Source of the DNA: Roseiarcus sp050012775
GTDB lineage: Bacteria > Pseudomonadota > Alphaproteobacteria > Rhizobiales > Beijerinckiaceae
Assembly: GCA_050012775.1 (NCBI GenBank)
Contig: JBEKGN010000014.1
Coordinates: 1-64,000 of the forward strand
DNA: 64,000 nt
Reading direction: 5' to 3'
Shown piece after piece: positions 36,357 through 45,028 of this stretch. A program made the position numbers and the translations under genes. The notes beneath the pieces were generated by a model. That model made no database searches. It was not told the origin of the DNA and saw only the letters and a program-made list of their open reading frames with translations. The stretch's first letter is position 1. Each line of letters starts with the position of its first letter.

Positions 36357-37346
36357 GTGAAGCACTATCCGAAGATCGGCGTCGCGGGGGCGGGCGCCTG
36401 GGGGCTCGCGCTGGCCAACGCGGCGGCGAGCGCGGGGCGAAGCGTCGCGATCTGGGGCCGCGACCCGGCGCTGATGCGCGCGCTCGATGAGACGCGGCGC
36501 GGCGCGCGCCTTCCCGGCGTCGTGCTGGCGCCTGCGGTTCGCGCGAGCGCGGATTTGCGCGTTCTCGACGATTGCGACGCCATCCTCGTCGCCGTTCCCG
36601 CGCAGGCGACGCGCGATGCGGCGGGACGAATCGCCGCGGCGCTGTCGCGGCCGAGGCCGCTGGTGGCCTGCGGCAAGGGCATCGAGCGCGGCACCGATCG
36701 CTTCATGACCGAGGTTCTCGTCGAAGCCGCGCCGGGATGGCCGGGCGCGATCCTCTCCGGGCCGAGCTTCGCCGTCGACGTCGCCGCCGGCCTGCCGACG
36801 GCGGTGACGCTGGCGAGCGCCGACGAAGATTTGGCGCGCGGACTTTGCGCCGCGCTACGTGGACCAAATTTACGATTGTATCATTCGACCGACGTGCGCG
36901 GCGTCGAGATCGGCGGGGCGGCCAAGAACGTGCTGGCGATCGCTTGCGGCGTCGCGGCGGGGCTCGGGCTCGGCGCCAGCGCCGGCGCGGCGCTGATCGC
37001 GCGCGGCTTCGCCGAGCTCAGACGCTTCGGCGAGGCTTTCGGCGCTCGCCCGAACACGTTGATGGGCCTTTCCGGGCTCGGCGATCTCGTGCTCACCTGC
37101 TCGTCGGCGCAGTCGCGAAACTTCGCCTTCGGCTTCGCGCTCGGGCAGGGGCGCAGCGTCGCCGAGGCGAGCGGCGGTAAATTGGTCGAGGGCGCCTTCA
37201 CCACCTCGGCGCTGATGAAAATGGCGCGCGCGCGCGGCGTCGACATGCCGATCTCGGCGGCCGTCGAAGCGCTGCTGGCGGGAACGATCGACGCCACGGC
37301 CGCCGTGGGCGAGCTGCTTTCACGTCCGCTGAAGGGCGAGGAATAG
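36357..37346 (+). CDS. gpsA: Glycerol-3-phosphate dehydrogenase [NAD(P)+]
   Basis: Reduces dihydroxyacetone phosphate to sn-glycerol 3-phosphate for phospholipids. 329 residues; the N-terminal GVAGAGAWGLALANAAA binds the dinucleotide, and the catalytic Lys is in GGAAKNVLAIACGV near residue 187, followed by RGFAELRRFGEAFG and LSGLGDLVLTCSS. The short patch near 36855-36890 is less GC-rich but still fits the family. Followed by the YciI-like and EVE genes. Confidence 0.95.
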   Translation: MKHYPKIGVAGAGAWGLALANAAASAGRSVAIWGRDPALMRALDETRRGARLPGVVLAPAVRASADLRVLDDCDAILVAVPAQATRDAAGRIAAALSRPRPLVACGKGIERGTDRFMTEVLVEAAPGWPGAILSGPSFAVDVAAGLPTAVTLASADEDLARGLCAALRGPNLRLYHSTDVRGVEIGGAAKNVLAIACGVAAGLGLGASAGAALIARGFAELRRFGEAFGARPNTLMGLSGLGDLVLTCSSAQSRNFAFGFALGQGRSVAEASGGKLVEGAFTTSALMKMARARGVDMPISAAVEALLAGTIDATAAVGELLSRPLKGEE

Positions 37347-37412
37347 GCCGGCCGGCGGCGCTTTACGATCGAAGCGCGATCGCCTAGTTTTGCGTACGAA
37401 AAGGGAAAACGC

Positions 37413-37706
37413 ATGCTCTTCGTCGCGACGTGTACGGACAAGCCCGACAGCATGGCTCGGCGGCTCGAAAATCGGCCCGCGCATCTCGCCCATCTCGCCT
37501 CGCTCGGCGCGCGGGTGAAGCTCGGCGGCGCGCTGTTGACGCCGGATCAAAAGTCGGTGGTCGGCTCGTTGATCGTCTTCGAGGCCGCCGACGAAGCGGA
37601 GGTGGCGGCGCTTCTCGCCGACGACCCCTATGCGAAGGCGCAGCTCTTTGCGAGCGTCGACATCAAGCCGTGGCGGCTGGCCGTCGGCGCGCCGCTGCTG
37701 GCGTGA
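37413..37706 (+). CDS. YciI-like protein
   Basis: 97 residues of the YciI/dimeric alpha-beta barrel family. Seen: RPAHLAHLASLGARVKLGGALL with the conserved His, and ADDPYAKAQLFASVDIKPWRL. The family includes dehydrochlorinase-like enzymes but the role here is unknown. The next gene begins eight bases after the stop. Confidence 0.85.
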   Translation: MLFVATCTDKPDSMARRLENRPAHLAHLASLGARVKLGGALLTPDQKSVVGSLIVFEAADEAEVAALLADDPYAKAQLFASVDIKPWRLAVGAPLLA

Positions 37707-37713
37707 GGCGACG

Positions 37714-38127
37714 ATGGCCCATTGGCTCTTCAAGAGCGAACCCTCGGTGTGGTCCTTCGACGCGCAGGTCGCTGAAGGCGAAAAGGGCACGAGCTGGAAC
37801 GGCGTGCGCAACCATTCCGCCAAGCTCAACATGATGGCGATGAAGGTCGGCGACGAGGGGTTTTTCTATCATTCCAACGAAGGCAAGCAAATCGTCGGCA
37901 TCGTCGCGGTGATCAAGCCCTATTATCCCGATCCGACCGACGAGAGCGGCAAGTTCGGCATGGTCGACGTCAAGGCGGTGAAGCCTTTGCCCACGCCTGT
38001 GACGCTGGAAGCGGTCAAGGGCGAGAAGCGCCTCGCCAAAATGGCGCTGGTCGCCAACTCGCGTCTCTCCGTGCAGCCGGTGACCGACGAGGAATGGGCG
38101 CTGGTTTGCGAGATGGGCGGGCTTTGA
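37714..38127 (+). CDS. EVE-domain protein
   Basis: 137 residues forming a single EVE (PUA-like) domain: WLFKSEPSVWSFD at the start and SWNGVRNHSAKLNMMAMKVG with FYHSNEGKQIVGI. EVE domains bind modified bases in DNA or RNA. This stand-alone form, next to a YciI-like gene, is widespread in alphaproteobacteria, so a housekeeping RNA- or DNA-related role is more likely than defence. Confidence 0.9.
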   Translation: MAHWLFKSEPSVWSFDAQVAEGEKGTSWNGVRNHSAKLNMMAMKVGDEGFFYHSNEGKQIVGIVAVIKPYYPDPTDESGKFGMVDVKAVKPLPTPVTLEAVKGEKRLAKMALVANSRLSVQPVTDEEWALVCEMGGL

Positions 38128-38178
38128 CGGGGTTTGCGCGCGATCGGCTCTCGAGGCGCGCGTTGGCTCGTATGCAAT

Positions 38179-38520
38179 TCAGACGATGCTCAGAAACAGG
38201 GCGAGCGCGCGATTGACCCGCAATAGCAAGGCGTCGTCCGCCGCGCCGATCACGGCGCCGATCTTGGCGCTCGGCACCACGGTGATTTTGTCGATCGCGA
38301 TCTGCGATAGCTCCCGCAATCCGTTCCGTGGCGAAGGCTCGACGTCGAGCCGGAATTGATCGGCGTCGGTGCGGATGGTCGTCGTCAGCGGGCAGATCAC
38401 GACCGAGGGAAGCTCGGCGAAGAGATCGCTTTGGACGACAAGGGCGGGACGCGGCTTGCCATAGTCGCCCGCCGTGGCGACCGTTACGAATTGCCCGCGC
38501 TGCATTACGGCTCCGGCCAT
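38179..38520 (-). CDS. MazF/PemK-type toxin
   Basis: 113 residues of the MazF/PemK fold, an endoribonuclease toxin family. RGQFVTVATAGDYGKPRPALVVQ and SVVICPLTTTI fit the beta-barrel core; RELSQIAIDKITVV follows. The ATG at 38520 overlaps the antitoxin gene by 16 bases; a second ATG at 38505 overlaps its stop as TAATG and is equally plausible. Paired with the MazE-like antitoxin upstream. Confidence 0.88.
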   Translation of the reverse strand: MAGAVMQRGQFVTVATAGDYGKPRPALVVQSDLFAELPSVVICPLTTTIRTDADQFRLDVEPSPRNGLRELSQIAIDKITVVPSAKIGAVIGAADDALLLRVNRALALFLSIV

Positions 38521-38735
38521 TCATAGACGCTGGCGACAAAGCGCATGATTTCGTCGCCGGCGGGATCGCTGGCGGCGACCGCGCGCGCCTGCCGGCGACA
38601 AGTCTCGACGAAATTGGGAGCGCGCGTGTCGGGCACCCAGATTTGTACGGGGCGCAAACCTGAGGCGCGCATCCGTTGGCGATAGCTCGCCATGCGCTTG
38701 GATGGTGGAGCGGGCTTTCGGGTCGAGCGCGGCAT
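38505..38735 (-). CDS. MazE-type antitoxin (DUF3018 family)
   Basis: 76 residues. The N-terminal basic segment and YRQRMRASGLRPVQIWVPDT are typical of DUF3018 antitoxins paired with MazF-like toxins; it should bind the toxin and repress the operon. Start at 38735 after GGAGGCTAG; an ATG at 38745-38747 is in frame but lies in that ribosome site. Confidence 0.87.
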   Translation of the reverse strand: MPRSTRKPAPPSKRMASYRQRMRASGLRPVQIWVPDTRAPNFVETCRRQARAVAASDPAGDEIMRFVASVYEWPEP

Positions 38736-38882
38736 TCTAGCCTCCATTGCGTAACATGTTACATGAAGGGGCGATGAATGTCACGATGATTCCAGTGGCC
38801 TCCGTTGGCCAAATTGATAGGACGGCCGTTTTTAGGCCAGAGGCGAATTTTCGCACGGACGCCAAAAACCGCTCATATGAAC

Positions 38883-39659
38883 TCACATGAACTTTCGCCG
38901 CTTGAAAGATTCGACGTCCTGTCGAGAGAGCGAGAACCATTCACCTTTTGTGTTTTTTGCGGCGAAGCGTTTGTGCCAATATTCTTCTATTCCATACGCA
39001 TCGTCGGTCGTGATTGCATGAACCAACTCTAGGTCTTCTGGTAGCTGCAGCGAAATTTGATCCCTCCGCCGCTCAACCAGCACGGCCTTTCCAATTTTAT
39101 AACGCTTCTCGCGGCCGAGTTTTAGCAATCCAAGATACAGGTATCCTTCTTTCGCGCTGTCGGAAGAATTTGTCGAGGGCGCGTCGGCTGGATCCTTTGG
39201 TTGCTGCCGCTCGCCTAGTCGCTCGGCGATAGGTCCGCACAATGCAGCCACGTCCTCGTATCCAGCACGGCCCTTGCAGTAATCCAAAATCTTTGTGGCG
39301 ACCTGTTGTCTGGGACCGAAACGCCCAAAGGTGTTGTGGCACGGAAAGCCTTCATCGCTCCGCGCCTTCATCTTGATCTCGGTCGCGACGGGGAAATGGC
39401 CGAGTTCGCGCGCGAGCTCGATGAACTTCTCGATCAGCACTTTCTCGTCATATGCCGCCTGCAATTGATTTGGTTGAAATCCGGCCTCGCGAATTGCATT
39501 GCCCCAGCGCGGCCAAATTTTGCCGCGCCAGTCGGAATCCTTTATCCCGGTCGCCTGACTGAACCTCGCGACACCAAGCGCCACACCGCCGTTCGCTTCG
39601 GCTGTTCGCCTGATCTCGTTCAGAATACGTCGCTTGCTGGTTTCAAGATTGGGATTCAC
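38883..39659 (-). CDS. GIY-YIG nuclease of the T5orf172 type with homing-endonuclease-associated repeats
   Basis: 258 residues. Residues 1-60 (ending WPRWGNAIREAGF) and 72-130 (ELARELGHFPVATEIKMKAR, FGRFG) look like the DNA-binding repeats found in homing-type proteins. The C-terminal 90 residues carry the nuclease: GYLYLGLLK, then YKIGKAVLVERRRDQI with the catalytic Arg, and the Glu in YGIEEYWHKRF. The gene and flanks are visibly less GC-rich than neighbours, suggesting transfer. No modification or capsid gene adjoins, so role (mobile, defence or repair) is open. Confidence 0.85.
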   Translation of the reverse strand: MNPNLETSKRRILNEIRRTAEANGGVALGVARFSQATGIKDSDWRGKIWPRWGNAIREAGFQPNQLQAAYDEKVLIEKFIELARELGHFPVATEIKMKARSDEGFPCHNTFGRFGPRQQVATKILDYCKGRAGYEDVAALCGPIAERLGERQQPKDPADAPSTNSSDSAKEGYLYLGLLKLGREKRYKIGKAVLVERRRDQISLQLPEDLELVHAITTDDAYGIEEYWHKRFAAKNTKGEWFSLSRQDVESFKRRKFM

Positions 39660-39823
39660 GGCAAAAATTGCCGCTCTGGTGGAAGCCGACGGTCAACAGG
39701 GAATCAATATGGCTCATTTTGCATTGCCGAGCCCAAGACGCAATTTGCTCACCAACTCGTCGTATCAACCAGCGATAAAGGCTGTCCGCCGCAATCCGCC
39801 AGAGACTTGGCCCGCAGCAACTC

Positions 39824-40561
39824 TTACTCCGCCTGCGAAACGATCGCCGGCGCCAGAGCCGCCTGGTTAGCGGGCAGGCGGACGGTGAGCAGGAAAAAAT
39901 CCGGGCCGTCGGGCGAATCCTTGAGCGTCGCCATGCCGGCGATCGGCAGCGAATTCTTTTGCAGCCGGTCGGAGGTTCCGAGCCCGTCGGTGTTGGCGGG
40001 CGTCTCGAATTCGACGAGGCGGGCGGTCTTGTAGGTCGTCTTATCCGCGGGGTAGGGGCCGGAGGGAAAGTTTTCCTTCGGCTCGACGCCTTCCGCAATC
40101 ACGCCGGCGATGAACGCTTGCTCCTCCTTGGGGAAGAGCCGCGCCGAATATTTGGCCACCGCGAACCTCCCGGACGTGCCGCCGAGGTCCAGGGTCGCGA
40201 CTACGGCCGAACCGGTCAGCGGTAGGGGGGAGTCCGCCATGCTTTGGAGGTTGCCGCTCGGCGCGACCAGCAGCGTGGCGCCGCTGGAACCATACAAATA
40301 AAAGCACTTCCATCCCCTGGGGGCGAGAACGCCGAAGGAGTCCTGGGCCTGATAGAAGGCGAGTTGGCGCGCCGCCGCGGCGTCGATGTCGACTGCCTTC
40401 GGGACGCCTTTAGGAGCCGCGACCGGCCCCGTCTGTCCGTCGCCCGCGCATCCGACGAACGGAACTTGTTCCGCCGCCCGCGCCCCGGCGAACGGCAAAG
40501 GGCAAAAGGCGAGGAAGGCGACGGCGCAGATCGCTGTCGATTTGTGCAGGAGAATAGGCAT
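39824..40561 (-). CDS. Secreted protein of unknown function
   Basis: 245 residues with a signal peptide ending ARA-AE near residue 30. The mature part has VPFVGCAGDGQTGP near its start, a region around GWKCFYLYGSSGATLLVAP and a C-terminal hydrophobic strand. Two Cys in the mature protein could pair. I recognise no family. AGGAGAATAGGC precedes the ATG at 40561. It is isolated between the GIY-YIG gene and the Uma2 gene, same strand as both. Confidence 0.75.
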   Translation of the reverse strand: MPILLHKSTAICAVAFLAFCPLPFAGARAAEQVPFVGCAGDGQTGPVAAPKGVPKAVDIDAAAARQLAFYQAQDSFGVLAPRGWKCFYLYGSSGATLLVAPSGNLQSMADSPLPLTGSAVVATLDLGGTSGRFAVAKYSARLFPKEEQAFIAGVIAEGVEPKENFPSGPYPADKTTYKTARLVEFETPANTDGLGTSDRLQKNSLPIAGMATLKDSPDGPDFFLLTVRLPANQAALAPAIVSQAE

Positions 40562-40713
40562 GGCGCGCGAACTCCCAAAACGATCCGTCGCAAAACGCAA
40601 TCGAGGCCGTGTGATCCTGTAGGCTTGCCGACGATCGTCCGCAACGCCGCAGCAGCGTGTCGACAACGGAAATTCAAACGGACCTGGCGCCGTCGCCCAG
40701 AAATCGCGAACCC

Positions 40714-41286
40714 TCACGCGGGCATGTCGAGGCGCTCGTAGAGCGCGCTCAGCGGCAGCGTCACGTCGATCGCCGGCAGCGCGATGACGGCGTCCTTGCC
40801 GACGAGGTCTTTGTCGAGCCATGTGCCTTCGTCCGCCCGCGAATAGAGCTTGGCCGCGACGCTGTCGGGATCGACGAGCAGGATATGGCGCAGGCTCGGA
40901 TGGCGGCGATATTCCTCGAGTTTGGTGAAGCGGTCGATCTTGCGCGTCGACGGCGAGAGGACCTCGATGACGACGGTCGGACGATGCGCCTCGTAGGACC
41001 CGGCCTCAGGCGGCGCGCAATCGACCGTCACGTCGGGACGGCGCGAGGAGCGGATCGAGGTTCTCAGCGCCGTGTCGGCGCTGGCGACGCGGCAGGGCTT
41101 GCCGCGCAGGCGCGTGTGCAACTCGCCGATGCAATTGACCAGGATCACGTCGTGGGCGTTGCTCGCGCCGGTCATCGCGCGCAGCGGCACGGGCACGCCG
41201 TCGACGAGCTCGTAGCGCTCGTCCTGGTCGAGCTGCCATCGATAGAATTCCTCGGCGGTCATCGTGCGGGCCTGGGCTTCGGCCAT
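40714..41286 (-). CDS. Uma2-family (DUF820) putative endonuclease
   Basis: 190 residues of the PD-(D/E)XK superfamily. Seen: MTAEEFYRWQLDQDERYELVDG-type opening, the Asp in SRRPDVTVDC and the Glu in VVIEVLSPSTRKIDR with the later YRRHPSLRHILLVDPD. These proteins are abundant in some phyla and their targets are unknown. Last member of the accessory stretch before acs. Confidence 0.87.
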   Translation of the reverse strand: MAEAQARTMTAEEFYRWQLDQDERYELVDGVPVPLRAMTGASNAHDVILVNCIGELHTRLRGKPCRVASADTALRTSIRSSRRPDVTVDCAPPEAGSYEAHRPTVVIEVLSPSTRKIDRFTKLEEYRRHPSLRHILLVDPDSVAAKLYSRADEGTWLDKDLVGKDAVIALPAIDVTLPLSALYERLDMPA

Positions 41287-41460
41287 GCGGGGCCCTCCTC
41301 CGGCTAAATGATACCATGATCGCCCTCGCGCCAGAAGCCGCGGGGCCAGTCGAAGGAGTTAAGACCAAAGGACCACCGGCGCCGGCTTGTCGCGCTTGCC
41401 TCCGATGAGGCATATTGACCCCTGAAAAAGCGCCGCCGCGAGCGCGCGAGGGAGAAACCG

Positions 41461-43407
41461 ATGTCCGAGAAGGTCTACGACGTTCCCGCCGAATGGGCGA
41501 AGCGCGCTTGGATCAACGAGGCGCAGTACGAGGAAATGTACGCCCGCTCGATCACGGACCCGCAAGGGTTCTGGGCCGAGCACGGCAAGCGCATCGACTG
41601 GTTCAAGCCCTACACGAGGGTCAAGGACACCTCGTACGATACGCACCACGTCGCGATCAATTGGTTCGAGGACGGCGTCACCAACGTCGCCTACAATTGC
41701 ATCGATCGCCACCTGGCCAAGCGGGCCAATCAAACCGCGATCATCTGGGAAGGCGACGATCCCAACCGCGCCAAGCACATCACCTACGCCGAACTGTTCG
41801 ATCGGGTCTGCCATTTCGCCAACGTGCTGAAATGGCACGGCGTCAAGAAGGGCGATCGCGTCACGATCTATTTGCCGATGATCCCGGAGACGGCCTATGC
41901 GATGCTCGCTTGCGCGCGCATCGGCGCGATCCACTCGGTCGTCTTCGGCGGCTTCTCGCCCGACGCGCTCGCGGGCCGCATCGAAGACGCCAAGTCGGAA
42001 GTCGTGATCACGGCCGACGAGGGCTTGCGCGGCGGGCGCAGGGTGCCCCTCAAGGCCAACGTCGACATCGCCATTGAAAAGGTCGGCGGCGTGAAGCATG
42101 TCATCGTCGTGCAGAACACCGGCGGCGAAGTCGCGTGGAATCCGGACCGCGACGTCTGGCTCAACGAGGCGGTGGAGAAGGTCTCCGCGCATTGTCCGGC
42201 CGAGCCGATGGGCGCCGAGGATCCCTTGTTCATCCTTTACACCTCGGGCTCGACCGGCACGCCCAAAGGCGTCGTCCACACGACGGGCGGCTATCTCGTC
42301 TTCGCCGCGATGACGCATCAATATGTCTTCGACTATCACGAGGGCGACATCTATTGGTGCACCGCGGACGTCGGCTGGGTGACGGGCCACAGCTATATCG
42401 TCTACGGTCCGCTCGCCAACGGCGCGACGACGCTGATGTTCGAAGGCGTCCCGAATTACCCCTCGGTCAGTCGGTTCTGGGAAGTTATCGACAAGCACAA
42501 GGTCAATATCTTTTACACCGCCCCGACCGCCATTCGCTCGCTGATGGCGTCGGGCGAAGCTCCGGTGAAGAAAACCAGCCGCGCGTCGTTGCGCCTGCTC
42601 GGCACGGTCGGCGAGCCGATCAACCCGGAAGCGTGGGAATGGTATCACCGCGTCGTCGGCGAGCACCGCTGTCCGGTCGTCGACACCTGGTGGCAGACGG
42701 AAACGGGCGGCATCCTGATCACGCCGCTGCCGGGCGCCACCCGGTTGAAGCCGGGCTCGGCGACGCGACCGTTTTTTGGCATTCTGCCCGAAATCGTCGA
42801 CGCGACCGGCGTCGTGCTCGACGGGGCCTGCGAGGGCAATCTCGTCATTGCGGATTCCTGGCCCGGTCAGGCGCGCACCGTCTACGGCGATCACGTGCGC
42901 TTCGTGAAGACCTACTTCGCCGCCTATCCCGGCAAGTACTTCACCGGCGACGGCTGCCGGCGCGACGCCGACGGCTATTATTGGATCACCGGACGCGTCG
43001 ACGACGTCATCAACGTGTCCGGTCATCGCATGGGCACCGCGGAAGTCGAGAGCGCGCTGGTCGCGCACGCGCAAGTCTCGGAGGCGGCGGTCGTCGGCTA
43101 TCCCCACGACATCAAGGGTCAGGGCATCTACGCCTATGTGACGCTGATGTCGGGCGCCGAGCCGAGCGAAGCGCTGCGCAAGGAGTTGGTGGGCTGGGTG
43201 CGCAAGGAAATCGGGCCGTTCGCCTCGCCCGATCTCATCCAGTTCTCGCCGGGCCTGCCGAAGACCCGCTCCGGCAAGATCATGCGGCGCATCCTACGCA
43301 AGATCGCCGAAAACGAGTACGGCTCGCTCGGCGACACTTCGACGCTCGCCGATCCCGGCGTGGTCAAGGAATTGATCGACAACAGGCAGAACCGCGGCAA
43401 GGCGTAG
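41461..43407 (+). CDS. acs: Acetyl-CoA synthetase
   Basis: Activates acetate to acetyl-CoA through acetyl-AMP. 648 residues, the normal length. YTSGSTGTPKGVVHT begins at residue 260, WWQTETGG is near 411, ITGRVDDVINVSGHRMG is near 512, and the C-terminal TRSGKIMRR places the catalytic and acetylatable Lys at 606. GAGGGAGAAACC precedes the ATG. The convergent LuxR-type response regulator six bases after its stop suggests two-component control. Confidence 0.96.
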   Translation: MSEKVYDVPAEWAKRAWINEAQYEEMYARSITDPQGFWAEHGKRIDWFKPYTRVKDTSYDTHHVAINWFEDGVTNVAYNCIDRHLAKRANQTAIIWEGDDPNRAKHITYAELFDRVCHFANVLKWHGVKKGDRVTIYLPMIPETAYAMLACARIGAIHSVVFGGFSPDALAGRIEDAKSEVVITADEGLRGGRRVPLKANVDIAIEKVGGVKHVIVVQNTGGEVAWNPDRDVWLNEAVEKVSAHCPAEPMGAEDPLFILYTSGSTGTPKGVVHTTGGYLVFAAMTHQYVFDYHEGDIYWCTADVGWVTGHSYIVYGPLANGATTLMFEGVPNYPSVSRFWEVIDKHKVNIFYTAPTAIRSLMASGEAPVKKTSRASLRLLGTVGEPINPEAWEWYHRVVGEHRCPVVDTWWQTETGGILITPLPGATRLKPGSATRPFFGILPEIVDATGVVLDGACEGNLVIADSWPGQARTVYGDHVRFVKTYFAAYPGKYFTGDGCRRDADGYYWITGRVDDVINVSGHRMGTAEVESALVAHAQVSEAAVVGYPHDIKGQGIYAYVTLMSGAEPSEALRKELVGWVRKEIGPFASPDLIQFSPGLPKTRSGKIMRRILRKIAENEYGSLGDTSTLADPGVVKELIDNRQNRGKA

Positions 43408-43413
43408 CGGCCC

Positions 43414-44076
43414 TCACGGGGTGGGGGTCAGTTCGTGCATTTTCTCGATCTTGGCGGCGAGAATGACCGCCTGGGTGCGGCTCTCGACGCCCAGCTTCTG
43501 CAGAATCGCGGAGACGTGGGCCTTCACCGTGGCCTCGGAGACGCCGAGCTCGTAGGCGATCTGTTTGTTGAGCAGGCCTTGCGACAGCATCATAAGGACG
43601 CGCACCTGCTGCGGCGTCAGCGACGAAAGCCGGCGCACCAGGGCGCTCGCTTCGCGGTTGGGCTGCGCGCTCATGTCGAGATCGGGCGGCGTCCATTGCC
43701 CGCCCTCGAGCACCTTGCGGATCGCTGCGCGCATCGTCTCGACGTCGACGGATTTGGGGACGTAAGCGGCCGCCCCGAACTCGATGCAATGGCGCATGAC
43801 GGCGCGGTCTTCGTTGCCGGAGACGACGATGACGGGAACGCCCGGCCGTTCGGAGCGCAGGAACAACAGCCCAGAATATCCGCGCACGCCCGGCATCGTC
43901 AGGTCGAGCAGCACCAAGTCCATGTCCGGCGTCTCCTCGAGCGCCGCCGCGAGGCTTTCGAAATCGTTCGCCTCGTGGATTTTGGCCCCGGGAATCGCGC
44001 CGCTCGCCGCCTGGCGCAGGGCGCCCAGGACAAGCGGATGATCGTCGGCGATCAGCACCCGCACCGTGTCGTTCAA
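43414..44076 (-). CDS. NarL/LuxR-type response regulator
   Basis: 220 residues: a receiver domain (phosphoacceptor Asp in DLVLLDLTMPG near residue 58, Lys in AAYVPKS near 106) and a C-terminal LuxR helix-turn-helix (LTPQQVRVLMMLSQGLLNKQ, ATVKAHVSAILQKLG). Its ATG has no histidine kinase next to it in this window. Convergent with acs; regulators of this class (CrbR, ErdR) control acs in other proteobacteria, so that role is plausible. Confidence 0.9.
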   Translation of the reverse strand: MNDTVRVLIADDHPLVLGALRQAASGAIPGAKIHEANDFESLAAALEETPDMDLVLLDLTMPGVRGYSGLLFLRSERPGVPVIVVSGNEDRAVMRHCIEFGAAAYVPKSVDVETMRAAIRKVLEGGQWTPPDLDMSAQPNREASALVRRLSSLTPQQVRVLMMLSQGLLNKQIAYELGVSEATVKAHVSAILQKLGVESRTQAVILAAKIEKMHELTPTP

Positions 44077-44147
44077 GCCAATCCCCCCGTTTCCGCGACT
44101 TTCGTCTTAGCACCACGGCGCGAACATGTCGCAAGTCGAGGACATTG

Positions 44148-44678
44148 TCACGCCCGTGCGGCGCCCTGGTCGCCCGCCGCGCCGGCAACGGCGCGGATCG
44201 GACCCGGCTCGCCGCGCAACTGGCGCCGCGCTTCGCCCAGCGCCAGGGCGGCGGCGACGCCGACGTTGAGCGAGCGCAGCGGCGGTCGAATGGGAATTTT
44301 CACCCGCGCGTCGGCCCGCGCCCGCACCTCCGCCGGAACGCCCGCCGATTCGCGGCCGACGAGAATGACGTCGCCCGGGCGGAAGGCGAAGTCCCATAGC
44401 GCGGCTTCGCCCTTGGTCGTCAGCAGGACGAGGCGACGCCCAGCCCGCGCGCGCCAGGCCTCGAAATGCTCGAAGGACAGGTGCCGCTCGATGATGAGCG
44501 CGTCGAGATAGTCCATCCCGGAGCGGCGCAGGCGGCGATCGGAAATGGCGAAACCCGCGGGTTCGATGATCGCGGCGTCGACCCCCAGACACGCGCAGGT
44601 GCGCAGCATCGCGCCGGCGTTCTGCGCGATGTCGGGCTCGTAGAGCGCCAGGGTCAGCGGAGCGGAGGGCGTCGTCAT
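44148..44678 (-). CDS. trmL: tRNA (cytidine/uridine-34-2'-O-)-methyltransferase TrmL
   Basis: SPOUT methyltransferase acting on the wobble base of tRNA-Leu. 176 residues with LALYEPDIAQNAGAMLRTCA, the knot motifs ILVGRESAGVP near residue 103 and IPIRPPLRSLNVGVAAALAL near 128. The start at 44678 gives the compact family form; the frame extends upstream to 44987 without conserved sequence. The divergent petA operon starts about 350 bases away. Confidence 0.9.
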   Translation of the reverse strand: MTTPSAPLTLALYEPDIAQNAGAMLRTCACLGVDAAIIEPAGFAISDRRLRRSGMDYLDALIIERHLSFEHFEAWRARAGRRLVLLTTKGEAALWDFAFRPGDVILVGRESAGVPAEVRARADARVKIPIRPPLRSLNVGVAAALALGEARRQLRGEPGPIRAVAGAAGDQGAARA

Positions 44679-45028
44679 CGATTTCGTCCCTAAGCAGGAT
44701 TCCGCGCGCTTGTCATGCCCGCGGGCGCGCAAGTCGCAGCCCGCGCGCAAGCGCGCCGCTGCAAATTTCCTTCTCGCCGTCGAGAGTTGCCGCGCCGCCG
44801 GCCGCGCCTTGGCGGCGGCGGTCTTTAGCCCGGCCGAATTTGCGCCGGCAAGCCTATAGACAACCACGAAGAACGATGCGAAATAGCCCCGTCCGAACAG
44901 TGGCGCGCTCGATCGAGCGCGGGGATTTCCTAGCTCGGTTCGCATCGCGGAAGCCTTTGGGGGCGTCGCGAAGGCCGCGGAATTCATTTCGCCGACCGAC
45001 CGGCTGGCGAGAACGATTGGGGGAGCAT
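44679..45028. other. Intergenic region between trmL and the bc1 operon
   Basis: 350 bases, no gene recognised. It must hold the promoters for trmL (minus) and petA (plus). The open frame from 44840 continues into petA, but its first 63 codons are Arg-rich and lack family similarity, so I treat them as leader. Confidence 0.4.

Noticed and set aside
37714..41286. EVE gene as part of a defence island
   Set aside because: The EVE gene is next to gpsA and a YciI-like gene, a context common in alphaproteobacteria, so it is better treated as part of the conserved set; only the genes after it look accessory.
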